Positions 11,018 through 25,700 of a stretch of 64,000 nt of DNA are shown one piece after another. Below the pieces are notes generated by a model. It worked only from the letters and a program-made list of their open reading frames with translations. It was not told the origin of the DNA and made no database searches. Location of the stretch: the NCBI GenBank assembly GCA_037367355.1, contig CM074697.1, positions 2,170,001 to 2,234,000 on the forward strand, given 5' to 3'. Source of the DNA: Neoscytalidium dimidiatum (taxonomy: Eukaryota > Ascomycota > Dothideomycetes > Botryosphaeriales > Botryosphaeriaceae). How positions within the stretch are numbered: position 1 is the stretch's first letter; each line of letters begins with the position of its first letter. Both the position numbers and the translations under genes were made by a program.

Positions 11018-14000
11018 TACCTCCTTTATAAGGTACGTAGAATCTTACGAAAAGATTATAGAGAGCTTACTAAAAGCTTATAGAAGTATTACTTTTATTA
11101 TATTAGTATAATAATAAGTAAAATCTTTCTTATATCTTACTAAGTACGTATTAATAAATAAAATTAATAATTTTATAATTTTCTAGGTAGTTAGAAGCGT
11201 AAAAAACGGAAAAATAAAGAGTATAATAATAGAAAGATAATCGTATAACGTAATATCTATATAAGATACTAGTAAACGAGGTACTTATAACTCTTATAGA
11301 GGAAAGAAAGTTAGTAGTAGAGTAAGAATAGTAAGTATATAAAGAGCGTTTTCTACTAGATAGTTAGTAAAAATATAACGTTTAAATACGGTAGTAGGCG
11401 TAACGTTAGAATAAATAATTACTATTTCGTATAGAACTAACTAGAAAACCTATAGTATTAAATAGGTTTACTAATAGATAACTATTAATTACTTTATATT
11501 TAGTATATCGTATAAATTTAGTAACTATACGAAAGTAAAGTATTATTATCTTATAAGTACTTTCGTTATACTATTAGCTACTATTTTAGCTATTAGCGTC
11601 TATCTTAGCTTAATTATCTATATCTATACTTTCTAGTAAAGCTAGTATTAGTATATATTAATATATTATAGGCTAATATTAAATTTTAGTTCTAATTTAT
11701 TTATAAGCTCTAGTATTCGTCTATTATTATATTATATTTTAATTTTATATTCTAGATTAAAGCTTATACTCTTAAAGAATCTTTTCTACTAAATAGTATA
11801 ACGAGTAGTTTTTAATAGTACGAGGAGTTTAGCTTTAGTAGTAGAAGTTAAAACTATATACTACTTTCTAATATTCTAGTCTACTAGTATATTAAAAAGA
11901 ATAAATATAAATTCTTAGTAGCTTTTTCTTATATCTATATTAGTAGTAAATAAGATATTACTACTAGCTATAAAGATACTTTCGCCTATATTAAAGCCGT
12001 CTATAAAGAGTACTCTTCTTTATATATTTTTTAAGTATATAAGTACTTACTTTACTAGCCTTTAATAGTACTCTAAAGGATTTTATAGATATTCTAAGAG
12101 CTTAGATATTATAAAAGTAATATTAGGGCGTATAAATATAGAAGTAAAGTTAATCGAACTAACTTTACTCTAGTACTTATAAATTTAAGTAGAAGTTACT
12201 TATCTAGTATTCTTCGTAATTTACTTCTAGATAGATAGTAGTATTAATATTTTAATACTTTTATTAATATAAAAACGCTTAATAAGTATCTTTATATATA
12301 ACTCTTATAAGAGCTATATATACCTTCTATTTTTATTTCGTATAATCTATACTATAAGGAACTATTATACTTTACTAATTAGGCGTATTTTATAGTACTA
12401 GAAGAGCTTCTTTTAAAAGCTATTAACGTACTTCTTATAGTTCTTACTATAGATAATAATAATATCGTCTACGAAGAAGAAGATAATTAGATATTTATTT
12501 TTAAATAGATATAGAGCTTCTAGTATTTTCTAGAGTCTAAGCTCTTAAAGCGTTTTATAGAGATATTTCTACTAGAGCGCTAGTACTTATTTAAGGCTAT
12601 ATAGTATTTATAGTAGGCGTAATACTTTTTTAGGCTTAATATTTATACTATTTAGTAAGTAATAGTAGACTTTCTTATCTAAAATAATATAGGAGAAGAC
12701 GTTTACTACGTTATACTAACGAGTTTTAAGATTAAAGACGATAATAAGTACTATAAGGGTTCTAAGTATACGTAGAGCTAATATAATAGTATATATATCT
12801 TAAGTAGTATACTACTTATCTCCTCTTATATATATTCGTATCTTATACTTTATTAATTAGCTAAATTTATTAAGTTTATATTTAAATACTTTAGTAAGTA
12901 GTATAACTTATTTTTACTTATTAATAGCTTCGATAATTAGTACTTCTTTCTAGACGTTCTTTACTTAGAGCTTCTTTATTTCCTCTTATAGAGCTTCTAA
13001 GAACTACTTTCTATACGAATAAATAAATAGCTCTTTATAATTACGTAGTTTAGAAGAAAGGTCGTATACTTTAGCTTCTAATTATATTATTTTTAGTAAG
13101 ACGGACTAGGCTACGTAAAAAGCCGTCTTATACTAGTAACTTTACTATAATAAAGCTATATAAGCCGTTTTTCTAAACCTAGTATAGCGTTCTTTAATAA
13201 TATTAGAAGGGTTAATTTTAGAAGAGATTTCTACTACTCTTAAGGCCTAATTATCTCTCTATAGCGATTTCTCTACTACTTTTAAGATCTAATTACCTCT
13301 CTATAGCGATTTTTAAGCTTTCTATATTATTATAGTTTTACCTTCTACTCTAGAAGCGCTCTATAATAGTAGTTAATTTTCTACTTTAGATAAAGCTTTA
13401 GGAGTCGGTAATTAATTCTAAGAAGGGTATATATTAAAATCTTCGTAGAAACTATAGCTAGATAATAACTATTTTATATAAAAATTTAGTCTACTATTAT
13501 CCGCGGAGGGCGTAGTTCTTTATATAAAGCTTTCTTCTTTCTTTTAATTACTCTTACTTTTAGAACTTAAATCGATTATATTATTTAGATCGAGTATAAT
13601 TAGTAGATACTCTATTAGAGATTCTATTACTTCTTTAGATACCTCTAGTATAAAGGTTTCTTTCTTATAAGGCTAAAACCTTATTATTTTATTAAAAGTA
13701 ATATCTCGTATAATAATAACTCTTTAATCTAATAGATATTATATTTAATAGATATTTTTAGAATTATAGTTAATTAAGTAGCCTACTAGAGCTCTATCTA
13801 ATAGTTTATTAAATAATATAATAGTTTTATTTAATATATAGGCCTTACTATTATATATATATAAGTATACTAGTAAAGGCTTATTATTATATACTAACTT
13901 AAATAGAATTTTCTACTTTAAGCGCCTACTAGGGGTTCGGTTATAAATATAGACTACTATAGAGTAGATTTCTAGCTATAGTTCTACTAGAAAGTTATCT

Positions 14001-14556
14001 TCTACTTATAAAGCGCGAGCTTTAGTAGTAAGGACTTCTTCTAACCGTTCTAAATATCTATTCTATTTAGAAGTATATAGTATAGAAGTCTTCTAGGTAA
14101 TTTCTTACTTTCTTATAGAGTCGTAAAATATATAAGTTAAGGAGGTCTTATTATTAGAGCAAAAGAATACGACTTTCTATTTAAAACGGGTTTAAATTAA
14201 CTAGAAGAACTTCTAAAGAATATCTACGTATTAGTATTTATTTATATATAAATAAACGAGTATATAGTTCGTTATTATATATTTTAGATATATAATATAT
14301 CTATACTTATTATATATATCTATTATAATAATTATATTAAATAAGATATAAAAAAAGAGTTCTAATAACTATTCTTTCTTCTTTTCTAAACGTAAAATAA
14401 TCTAGTATACTTTTATTCTTATATCTATTATAGTACGATTTCTAATTTAATTAAGGTTTAATTTTAGCTTCTTAAGTAGCTTTAGAGAGGTAAGTTATTA
14501 CTCCTCTACTTATATAAGCTATAATCTTATATTAGTAATTAATTAGAAGCTTTCTT
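11018..14556 (-). pseudogene. Copia pol remnant (integrase C-terminus, reverse transcriptase, RNase H region), RIP-killed
   Basis: On the minus strand, the end of a copia integrase is legible around 13700-13960: an NRTP motif (aggggttcggtt, 13931-13942), then WKTPF-like residues, KAYILNKT, ALVGYLINYNSKNIY and RDITFNK, with stops only where CAA/CAG/TGG could have been. Downstream, FFFVDDIIIIY at about 12464-12475 is the copia (F/Y)VDD reverse-transcriptase active site. The remainder toward 11018 should be RNase H, but I cannot read its motifs. TG and CA are essentially absent. Confidence 0.8.
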
Positions 14557-14770
14557 TATTAAACGCCGGCCCGTAGATAGATAGATAGCTAGAGACTAAC
14601 GTAGAAAGAAGGCTATCGGCGTATCGCTAGCGGAATCTTAGCGGCTAGGCGGAGAGTAAAACTCTAACCGAGGCTAGCCTATTAAAACCTTCTTTCTATC
14701 GAATCGTCTATTTATAAATATAAGTTCTTTATTCTTCTATCGACTTTCTATCTACTATACGGTCCTTATA
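14557..14770 (+). repeat. LTR of element B (left, 5')
   Basis: 214 bp, from tattaaacgccgg to cggtccttata; restored ends would be TGTTA...TTACA. The same 214 bp recur at 31306-31519 and 44728-44941. The preceding 5 bp (ttctt) do not match the 5 bp after the right copy (attta). Confidence 0.88.
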
Positions 14771-16247
14771 TTTAATTCGATTATAATTTCTATTAGGGAA
14801 AAGACGGCTAGTCGCTAGAGATATCTTCTTACTACTATTTATACGTATTCCGCTAGGCTAATACTAAAGAAACCTCTTTAGAATTTCTTTTAAACTTCTA
14901 TACGCCCGCTAACGATCGTATAGATATAGAGTCTATAGATATCCTTAAAGGAGACTTAATAGTTTTCTTCTCTATACTAGCGTAAAAAGACTTAGTACTA
15001 TTAAAAGCCTTAGACCTTAATAAAGTTAATCTAAGAGCTAGTACTTCTAACTTTAATAATATATAAAGTTAGCGCTAAGATAGCGCTTAAAGTATCTACT
15101 TTAGATACGCCTTAAAAAATAATAAAGATAATCTATTAGTACTACTATAGGCTTTAGGTCTTACTAGTAACTTTAAGAAGATATAAAGACTCTAGAAGAC
15201 TCTAAAGACGTTTCGCGTACTCTAATAAGTATTCGCGTCTAAGAGATAGCGGCTAGCTAGTATATCGCTAAAAAGCGCTAGCGAAGACTAGAGTAAAAAG
15301 CGGTTTAAGACGCTAGTAAAGATAAAGCTACTAAAGCTTAAGATAAAGATCTAGAAGATCTTTAATAAGTAGATTATAGTAGTAGAGAATAAGTTCGAAA
15401 TTATTTATACGGACTACGACTATTAATAGCGTACGCGGTAGGCTATATAGAGCCTAAACCCGCGCCTAGACCTTACGTAGAAAGCGTATTACCGCCTAAG
15501 CGAAGAAAAAATAAAGAGTCTACTCTTATAGAAGGAGTTTAAGTAAATACTTTAGAATATTATTTATAATTCTATAGTTAAACGCTTTAATAACGTAGTC
15601 GAGTATTATACTTATATTATAAGGCTAGGCTAGAAGTTTAATAGCTTTCTAGCCTATATACGATAGTTTAAATAATAGTTTATCTATCGCTAGAAGATTA
15701 AGAACTAGTAGATTAACTAGTAGTTCTCTCGTATTATCTTAGAGCTTTATTTAAAGCTCTACGAGCTTTAGTTTATAAAGCGGGTTAAGACGGTCGACGA
15801 TATATTCGCTAAGATCTACCGTGCGGAATAAATCTTAGCTATCGTCTAGGCGGTAGACGATAAGCCTACTAGCGAAAAGCTAGGTAAATACGTCCGCTAA
15901 AATAGCCTCCTAAGGACTTATAACGACGGGGCCTCTACTACTAGGCTTTAGAGTCGCCTAGTAGGTTCGGGTTAGTCGAAGGGTTTACCTTAAAGACGAG
16001 GAAAGGGGAGTAATAATAGAATAAGAAGTCACGTAATATAGGAGTTTAGTAGGCTTTATTACCTCTAAGTTAATATAGTATTAAATTAGAACTTTAAGTT
16101 AACTACGCGGGTTAAAATACTATCTAACGAGTATGTCTATATACTATAGGAAGGCTACGACAATTTAGGGATTATAGTAATAGATTAGGGTCCTAGATTA
16201 GAGGTTTAGATTAGCCCTAATCCTACGTAGGGCTCTTATAGGTTTTA

Positions 16248-16410
16248 CGTGATTCGCGGCGCTTAGGTTCGTTTCCCGACTCCCAACTTCCGATCGTATA
16301 AGCGGGTGGTATCACCGTTCCGCCGCACTCGTTCCTATCGACTTCCTGCTTCCTATCTATGCGGGTTCGCAACCTTTATAGCTATAACGCCCGTGTGTTC
16401 TAGGGTTCGT
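16248..16410. other. GC-richer patch that escaped RIP inside element B gag region
   Basis: About 160 bp rich in CpA and TpG (gtgattcg, gggtggtatcaccg, cgcactcg, ctgcttcc, cgtgtgttc), between kilobases of sequence that lack these dinucleotides. It contains ggttcg-type words that recall a tRNA B box, but I could not fold it into a tRNA. No TSD or LTR is found at its edges. Confidence 0.6.
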
Positions 16411-19400
16411 AATAGGACTCTATACGGAGATAAGAAGAAGAAGTCTTAACCTACTAAAGACGAAGAATTAAGAAGTACTATTAAAGGGCCTAGCTAATCT
16501 TATAGAGACGCTAGGCCTCTATAGAACTTCTATAGAAGAAATAATCTATCTAAAAAGAGTAACTTCTTTAGAAGTAATAAGCTCTAGACGGAAAAAGCGA
16601 AGCTCTTATAGCTAAGCTAATCTAGCTATATCTAAGGCCGTCTATAGAGAGGATAGTAAAGAGAATAGTTATTAATATTAGACTTAAGAAGATAGTAGAA
16701 GATACTCTTCTTCTACGCGTACTATATAATAGCGGATATTAATTAAATTTTATTAACTAGACTTTAGTTAAACGCCTTACTATCGTATATATATTTAGAA
16801 AGACTTATAGACTATAGACGTACTTTTTTAATAATAATCCTATAAAGATTTAGAATTTATATCTATTATCGATTACTACTATTAACTTCTAGAGCGTCGC
16901 GCGTATAATAGATCTCTAATACTTCTAAGGCGCCTTCTTTATAGATTATAATCTAGTTTTAGAGTAGAATTAGCTAGTAGAGGCGGACTCTATAATCTCT
17001 TTCTATACTAAAAAGTTTATATAGAATACTACTAACGCGTTACGTTTTATTATTATACTAACTTAATAGTTTATTATAATCGTTAAGCGGGATAAAATAG
17101 TATACGCTCTCTATCTTTTAAAGTACGTACTATAACTAGTAGTATCTACTCTTTAGAAGCTAAGTTAGCTACTAGCTAGCGTACCTCTAGAAGAAGAAGA
17201 GAAAGAAGCCTAAATAAAAGAAGATCTAAATTCTAATTAGCTTATAGAACTTAAGCGAAGAAAGACGTAGAAGACTAGACGCCGTTTAGTCGCTATCTAT
17301 ACGCTCTACTCTAAGATAGACTAGCTACTAGATATAATTCTATAGCTAATAGTAAGTCTTACTAAGAAGAATAAACTCTCGGTCTTCTATTAGAAGAACG
17401 AGAACGTCTTTCTAGATAAGTAGAATTTAATACTAGTATTATACTTCTAATACAACTATACTATTAAGTTAGAAGCTAATAAGACGCCGCCCTAACTTTT
17501 AATCTATAATCTTTTCTAGAAGAAGTTATAGATTCTCTATAAATATATTAACGGAGTCTTTATAAAAGAATAAATCTAACTAAATAAGTTACTCGCGAGC
17601 GTATCTATACTCTTTATATCTAAAACGGATAATATTATATACCTCTACGTTAACTTCTATAGTCTAAACCGTATTACGGTTAAGAATTAATATCTATTAC
17701 TACTCGTTAATACGCTCTTAAACTAGTTAAATAGAGTAAAAGTATTTACTAAGCTAGATCTACGCGACGCGTACTATTATATTTATATTTAAAAAGATAA
17801 TAAGTAGAAGATAGTCTTTAAAACGCGTTTTAATTTATATAAATATAACGTTATACCGTTTAAGCTTATAAACGCGCTAGTAATCTTCTAGCGTTATATT
17901 TATACGGTACTAAAGTTGTTAGTAGATAGAATCTATATTATCTATCTAGATAATATTCTAATCTACTTCTCTAATAAACGCTAGTATATTACGGATATAA
18001 AGTAGATTCTTACTAGACTCTATAAATAGAAGCTCTATTATAAGCTCTTTAAGTATATCTTTTATATAATATAAGTAGAATTTCTAGGATTTCTTATTAC
18101 TTCTTAGAAAATAGTTATAGACTCTAAGCGGGTTTAAATAGTCTAAGAATAGCCTAAGCTAATCTACTTTTATAACGTCTAAATATTCTTTAGCTTCGCT
18201 AACTTCTATAGAAGATTTATTTAGAACTACTTAGAGATTACGCGGCCTCTATATCGCCTACTAAAAGAAGCCGTAGCGTAACCTTTAAGCTCTTTATAGA
18301 AGAGACCTCGAAAGAAACCTACGCGGTAGTATCGCCCGTAGTAGTAGCCGAAGAAAATATAATAGACGTTTCGCCGTCTACATAACGCGTTTTTATAACT
18401 ATCTCTTCTTCGCTACTATAACTTTTTACTACTACTAGTACTTATTATAGACGTATTAAATATAATATACGTTAGTATTCTCTTATAGTCGTACTAGGTG
18501 TAGAATAAATAGATCTATTAGCTCTTAATAGCGTACTATAATTAGAAGTTTATAAGAGTAGAGCTTAACTATAATACGTATAATAAGAAACTACTAGCGA
18601 TAGTATAATATTTTAAAAAATAGCGCTACTATCTCGCTTATATAATATAGATAATCCGCGTCTTATTAGATTATAATAACCTCCGCTACTTTATAACTAC
18701 TAAAGCGCTATCTCCGCGCTAAGTATACTACGCCGAAGAGCTTACTAAGTTTAATTTCTAAATTAAATATAAGCTAGATAAAATAAATTCTATAGACTCT
18801 CTTTTAAGATATCTAGATTACGTTAATAGCTTTAAAGATAATATTAAGAGAGTATATCTTAAAGCTATACTATCTACGTTATAGTAAAAGTTATAAATAA
18901 GAGAGTCTAAAGAGACTTTTAGCACTATTATACTAGTAGAAGTATTAGAGTTTAGACCGTACTCTTTTAGTAAAGAACTAGCTACTCCTTTTAGAACTTA
19001 ATTAACTAAGAATATCTCGGCCGTACTTAGCCGCCGAGTTAATAATAGTAACTTTCCCGTATCTAATATCGCTAGCGTCGCGATAGTATTTACTAGTATA
19101 GGCTTAACGTAAAGCCTCGTACTACGACGAGATATAGTAGTAGCTATACTTACTAAAACGGCGTATACCGAGCCTTTAACGTTTCTTTTTAAGCTAATTT
19201 AAATAGTCTAGGCGTAAGACTCGTTTTATAAAGCTATCTAAAAAGCGCTAGAAGAATACTAAGAAGCTAGGCTAATAGATTTCTATCTTAATAAGAAAAG
19301 CGTTCTATAGTAAAACGAGTAAGTTATTATTCTTAACTACGTATCTTTAAAGAAGGAGATTCTTCTATAGAACTACGATAACTAGCTAGCGGAGTACTAC

Positions 19401-20118
19401 GATATCGACCGTATAAAGAAGATTATCCGTAGAAAATACGACTAGGCTAATCTTTATAGGGACGTCCGCTCGTATATCTAATTATATAACGTATACTAAA
19501 AATATAAGAGCCGACGATATAAACTATATAATAAACTTTAGCTCTTATTTATTCTTAGAAAAGCCTAGCGTTATTATTTAATAGATTTTATTATAGATCT
19601 ATCTAAGTTAGTTAACTTCTATAGTAACGCCTATAATATAGTACTAGTAGTAGTAGACCGCTTTACTAAGTACGTCTACTATCTCCCTATCTATAAGATA
19701 ATTAACGCGACTACGCTAGAGAAACTTCTAGAGTACTATATCTTTTTACAAGCTAGAGTACTAGATAGTATTATATTAAATAGAGAAAGCGTCTTTACTA
19801 GCAAATACTAGTAGACTTTTTACTTCTATCTAGCTATTAGATATAAGATAAGTATTATCTTCTATCTATAAATAGATAGGTAAACGGAACGTTAAAACTA
19901 AGAGCTTAAGTTATACTTAAAGATCTTTATCTACTAAAAGTAGTTTAACTAAGTCTATCTACTATTTAGCGCTTTATTTATGTATAATAGTAAGATATAT
20001 TTAGCGATAAAAATATCCCCTATTAAGCTCGCCCTAGAGGTACCGCTAAACTTCCCTAATAGCGTCTTAGAATAGAATATAATAGAGGGAAAGAATAGTA
20101 GTAAGAGCCTTAACGACT

Positions 20119-22631
20119 CCGCGTTAAAAGTAGTAGCCGCTTAAAGCTATATCTACTATTTATAAGAAATCTATATAAGAGCGATAGACGCTCTATATCT
20201 CGTTTAAAAGACCTAGATAAAATACTATAACTACTACTAGCTAGCGAAGTAATTCGCGGTTAGCGATAAAGTTCTACTCTTAGCCTATAATATTCGTATA
20301 AAGCGACTCTATAAGAAACTCGACTTTAAGTACTTTAAGCTATTCTATATCTTAGAATATATTAGAAAAGTAGTCTATAAGCTAGACCTTCTAATAGCTA
20401 TATTACGGCTTTACTTAGTCTTCTATATATCTCTACTTAAGAAATACTTTATTTAATCGAGATTCTAGCCTCTAGTAGTAGAAGAGCTAGAAGATAGTAA
20501 ATAGTAGAAGAGAGAAGTAATTATAGTCTACTACTAAAGAGCTAGTAGTATATAGTATCTTATTAAATAAAAAGACTAGCTAGCTAAGTATAATAAGTAA
20601 AAGGCCGAGAGCGAACTTAATAATTACTAGGAGTTACTATAGGCGTATAAGAAGCGATATTTAAACGCGGAGATAACGCGACCCCCGCGTAAGCGGATAA
20701 GATCGTCGATAAATAAAACTAATCTTTTAACTAAGCCGATAAAAAAAGATAGTATAATAAAAGAATCTCTTAAGAAAGATCTAGAGCGGTCTCTTAGCGC
20801 GAGAAATAAGCGTAAAGCGAAGTAAATCTAGAGGGTAGAACTTTAGTAGTAGAAAGAGCTAGTAGAAAGCTAATAAGACGATAGAATAGCGGGAAAGTAT
20901 TATTAGTTATTAAAAAACTCTTCTATTTCTTATATCTCTCGTATTAGTATAAGCGATACTCTAGCGCTAAGTAGAAATTACGATAGTTAGTTTTAATAAT
21001 ATATTAAGTATAAAGTAATTTTAAATAAAGTTATCTATTAATTACTATTAAATAAATACTAGGAAAATAAATAGAACTTTTATAAGAATATAATTAAAAG
21101 AAAAAAAAAGAAGAGAATCTATAATACTAAATACTATAACCCGCTATAAAAACGTAGTTAAGAAGTAAGATAACTCTAACCTATAATAATAAAAAAAATA
21201 TCCTTATACTATATTTCTATACTATATCTAGTATAATATTCGAAACGTTCTAGACGATAAGAAGAACGCTAGCTAATCTAAATACTCTTTCTTAAAGTTA
21301 TAATCGACTATTAGATTATTAGTAGTACGCTAATTAACTAAGTTATAATTCTTCTATAAAACGCTATAAATTAGTATAAGCTATCTATAAGCGTATTAAA
21401 AGTATTCTACTTAATACTAGGCGAGATTAAGCTACTAGCTTACGACTTAGTTATAGAAGTACGCCGCTACGCTACTCTTATTCTAAATTTAGTTAGCTAT
21501 TATACGAGACTAAAATATATAGGCGCTATAGATTTTTTAGATATACGCTAGTACGCTACTAACGTCTTAACTAGCGTAGAAAATATTATCGCCCGCTAGC
21601 TAGACGCTAAGAAAGGCGTAGTCGTAAATAAAAAAGAATATATTTAACGCCCGATAGAATTAGGGGGGAATTTAAAAAAAAAGAGAATTCTTAAGTTAGC
21701 TAACGAATCTAAATAACCTAATAGTAAATATTATATATCTTATCGTAATTCTTACTATAGTAAACGTAGTAGAAGTACTTTAAAAGTACTCTATAATTAT
21801 ATATAATAAATAGGCGTTTTACCTACTTACTAATAGCCTCGCTAGCTCTTTTAACGTTATTCTACTACCGTAGATAACGTATATAGACGGGCGCGTATAA
21901 ATTAGACTAAGAGGCGAGATTTAGCGAGTTAGTAAGATTAAGAACCTACTATAAGATAGACTTACCGCTAAGATAGTTAATATAAGTCTAGCTAGACTCT
22001 AATACTAAGCTAGTTAGTAGAACGGCCTAGTAGAAATTTTTAACCTCCGCCTCTATCTTAGCGGGGAGTAGAGTACCGCTACTAAAGAACTACGAGTCTA
22101 GAGAAGATAACGATAGGCTATTAATATCTAAAGTATTTCTAGAATACTTTATATCTACTAGATTCTTAGTATTCGCGGCCGTCTTATCTTTAGCTAGCTT
22201 ATACTAGAGCGTACGTATCTTCTTCTTTTTCTTCTTCTTATTTTTACCCTCCTCGTTGCTATAATACTCGTTCTCCTTATCGTCTAAAATATTAATAGAA
22301 GTAAGAGAGACTATAGACTTAAGATAGGTCGACCGACGTTCTAGTATAAAAGTAGAAGGGTCGAGTATAGACGCTAAGAAGAAGGTATTAAAGCCGAAGC
22401 GAGCCCTTACTAAAAAAGACGGAGAGAGGTCGCTAAAGAAGAACTACTACTTTAATAGTAATCCGCTTAGCTTAAACGTTACGAGCCTTAAAGTCTAGAA
22501 TAAACTACTAGTAAGACGCTAATTAGAAGAAATTAGTATTAGTCTAGTACGACTAGATAGAGAGATATTAAGTATTTAAAAAGAACGCTATAAGTTAGCT
22601 AGCTTATTAATTCTAATCTTACTATAGTAAG
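20119..22631 (+). repeat. 2.5-kb direct repeat, copy 1 (end of element B1)
   Basis: From ccgcgttaaaag to actatagtaag. Copy 2 is at 41062-43578. The two copies are co-linear, differ by scattered RIP-type transitions and a few small indels, and flank element C directly on both sides. Confidence 0.85.
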
Positions 22632-22779
22632 TATTATAATACGTAGAGAAGAAATTATAGGAAAGAAATAGTAGGGCGATCCGCTTTATAATAGCGGACC
22701 GCTATTTAGATAGTTACGATTAACGATATATATATATTTACGTATCGAGATCCCTACTTCTAATTTATAATTCCTACTA
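22632..22779 (+). repeat. LTR of element C (left, 5')
   Basis: 148 bp, from tattataatacgtagag to ttcctacta. The partner at 40914-41061 has the same length. The preceding 5 bp are gtaag; the 5 bp after the right copy are ccgcg, so the target duplication is discordant. Confidence 0.82.
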
Positions 22780-25700
22780 TTTAGTAGCTAAAAGGTAAAT
22801 CGATACCTTAAATCGAGTTTACTACGGTAAAAACTATAAATTTTTCCTACTAGAATATTAATCCGCCGGTTATACTAGAACGCGTAATCGCTCTACTAGC
22901 TACCGATTATATAATCTTATTCTACGACGAGCTAAGAATTAGCGTAAGAGTTCTCGCGAATAGTACGAACCTATATACTCTTAGTAAGCTAGATCCGCTT
23001 TCGTAGCCTATAAACCTTTACTAATTAAGCGTTTAAGACGAACTTCTTAACGCTATACTAAGATATAGCGACCTAAAGTATAAGAGATTAGAGATTAAAG
23101 TATATACTTAGAATATATAAGAGATTCTTCTTTTCTCTATAAGAAATTTATCTCTTTAGTAGTCTTATATATAGGGAAAATAGCCTTTAATAGCTCGCGA
23201 ATCGCGAAGCTAGCTAAGAATAGAAGGCGTAGAGAGTAGCGCTACTAACAAGCGCTCCTCCTCGAAACCTATTAATAAGATAGATTTTAAATAGTACCAA
23301 AATAACTAGCTATAACGCTAGATCGTCTTCTAAAAGTTTCGAAAATAGTTTAGCGAACTACGTATTACCTTTTCGCCTTCTATAACGAAAGTTAAAAAAA
23401 TCGGAAAGTAATCGCGGCGTTAGTCGGTAAAGTAGTATCGTTAGTAAAAGCTACTATTAGCCTTTATTCTAAATCTAGACCCTACGAAATTATAGAGTTA
23501 AAAAGAGAGACTTATAATTTAAGAGCGGCTACTAAGTACTCGTATTAGTACCCGCTAAATTAGTATATTAAAATAAATACTAAGAAACTAGTACTATAAG
23601 CTATATATAAGTTCGCTATTTAATTAGAGGAGACCGATATCTATAAGAGTCTAGTATTCGAGTAGCGTTTTAAAGAATACGACCGTAAGAATAAGAACTA
23701 AAATTTAGAGAATCTAAAGCCTAGGGTTTCTCTACGTAACTACGAATTCTAGTCGAACCTACTAGTCGAACTACCTAATCCGTTATCTTCTAATAATTAG
23801 TTTCTCGTCTTAACGGTAAATCTAATCGAACCTAATAGTTAAATAGTAGATAAGTTAAAGTAGAATTTACTATCTAAGATATAAAAGTAGAGCTTCTAGA
23901 ACTTAATTATAATAACTTTATCCTTATTAATATATTCGTCGGACCTAGAAGACAATCTTAAAGTTATTTAACTAAGGTATCTACTAGTACCTATATCCGC
24001 TTAGTTAAGAAACTAGAAAGATATTAGACTAGTAGCTCTATTCTAACTTTTAAAAATAGCCCTAAAAGCTAAAGAATCTACTACGTAAGGTCTAGCTAAA
24101 GTAAGACTAAATTATAGAAATAATAATTTAGATAATAAAGTATATAAGTCGATAGAACGCGAAATATAGTCTAGAAATATCCGGCTATATATCTAAGACG
24201 AAGTTAACTACCTAATCGCGAAGCTCTAGTAGATAATAATATAGTTAGTAGGGGAAGACTCTAATTTAGCGGCCTAGAAGATAGAAGTTTCTAATCTAAC
24301 TATATAACTATAAGTCTAACCTATCTAAACGCGCGTAAACCCATAATAGAAACGCGATATATAGAAGATAATTCGAAAGATAGTTAATAAAGAGATTATA
24401 AACTCGAAACGTCGAGATAAAGAAGTACGCGCGGGTTTCCCTACGCTATAGGACTTAGTCTCGTAACGCGGTATAATAGAGTAAAGCTAGAATTAATATA
24501 AAGAAGATAATACTTTCTAGAATAAAGAAAACTAACCTAGTCTAGTAACTTAGAATTCGGACGACGATTCTAATTTAAGTTCGAGCTCTACCTTAAGTTC
24601 GTTAGATATAGAGGCTAAGAATAGTACGCGAAAGAAGAAGAGAAAGAAGAAGAAAAAACGTAGAAAGATAACTTAACTTAACTCTTTCTTAGAAGATAAT
24701 AGACGCCTACGTAAGGCGAAACGTAAGAGATATATCCGGCGTAAAAGTTCTTTAACCTTCTCTTTTAACGACGAGTCGTCGTTAGACGAAGAAACTCGAT
24801 AATAGAAATTTAAGCTAGAAAAGCTAGGTTTTTTTAACCTAGATCTAAAGCTAAAAGATAATAAAACTAATAAAGAAATAGTAATTTAAAGCGAAAAGTT
24901 CTACTATTAAAGCGTCCGCTAATTTATAGAAGCTACTAAATATAAAACGATAGCTACTTATAATAATATTATTTAAAGAAATTTATATAAGTATCTAAAA
25001 GATATAGTATAAGCTTAATATATTAGCTAGCTTATAAGTAGCGACTATAAGTAGCTATAAGACGGAAAATACGTCGACCGTTAGTTAAAGAAAATACTTC
25101 GAAGATTTAAAAAGAGCCCGAGCTAAGTATAGCGCGAATTATAGCGAAAAAAGTACAAATTCTAAAAAGTACGTAAAAGTCAATCTATTAGATAATTTAT
25201 CGTAGAATATATACGACTAGCGAAAGATATTAATATTTTCTTAATATAAGGCTAATTACTATAAGCGTACGAGAGAATCTACGTTTAGCTACGTAGAGAT
25301 CTAAGATCTTCCTCGTCTAAAACAACGATAGAGAGGTATATTAAGAGAGCTAAAAAATAAGCTTTAATCTAGTAGAATCTAATAAGGGACGAGAATTATA
25401 AGATAAAGTACGCTAATATAGGCTCTTTAAGATAGAATTATAAGTACAATTTCTATAATAATAGAAAGCGTATCGATCGTTATTAAAAGAATCGACGTTA
25501 TAATAACTCTAACCGCTAGCGGAGTAAAGATCGCGAACGTAGTAAGAGCTATAAATATAAGTAGAATAAAAGTCGCGAATAAAATAGGGATTATAATTTA
25601 GGTCGTTATAAAAGATATAATCGAGAAAAAAACCGCGATTAAGACCGCGATAAGTAAAAGAAAGAGAAGCTATACGCTTATTATATAGATATCGATTAAG

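Larger units (their letters stand above)
14771..22631 (+). pseudogene. Element B, left part (B1): Ty3/gypsy gag-pol plus 3' region, RIP-killed
   Basis: Internal region of a gypsy element read on the plus strand. Reverse transcriptase is clear at 17752-17975: KLDLRDAYYYIYI, KTRFNLYKYNVIPFKLINA, and IIYLDNILIYFS with YLDN at 17943-17954 (YLDD with the second Asp changed to Asn by G to A). RNase H and integrase follow to about 20.4 kb. From about 20.9 kb to 22.6 kb the minus strand has a long frame with few stops, including an acidic then Lys-rich block (DDKENEYYSNEEGKNKKKKK) at about 22200-22290, possibly an antisense accessory frame. B1 stops at 22631, where element C begins. The segment 20119-22631 is repeated at 41062-43578. 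Confidence 0.82.

Noticed and set aside
16248..16410. tRNA gene or SINE with tRNA head in the RIP-resistant patch
   Set aside because: ggttcg words suggest a B box, but no cloverleaf with paired acceptor and T stems could be made on either strand.
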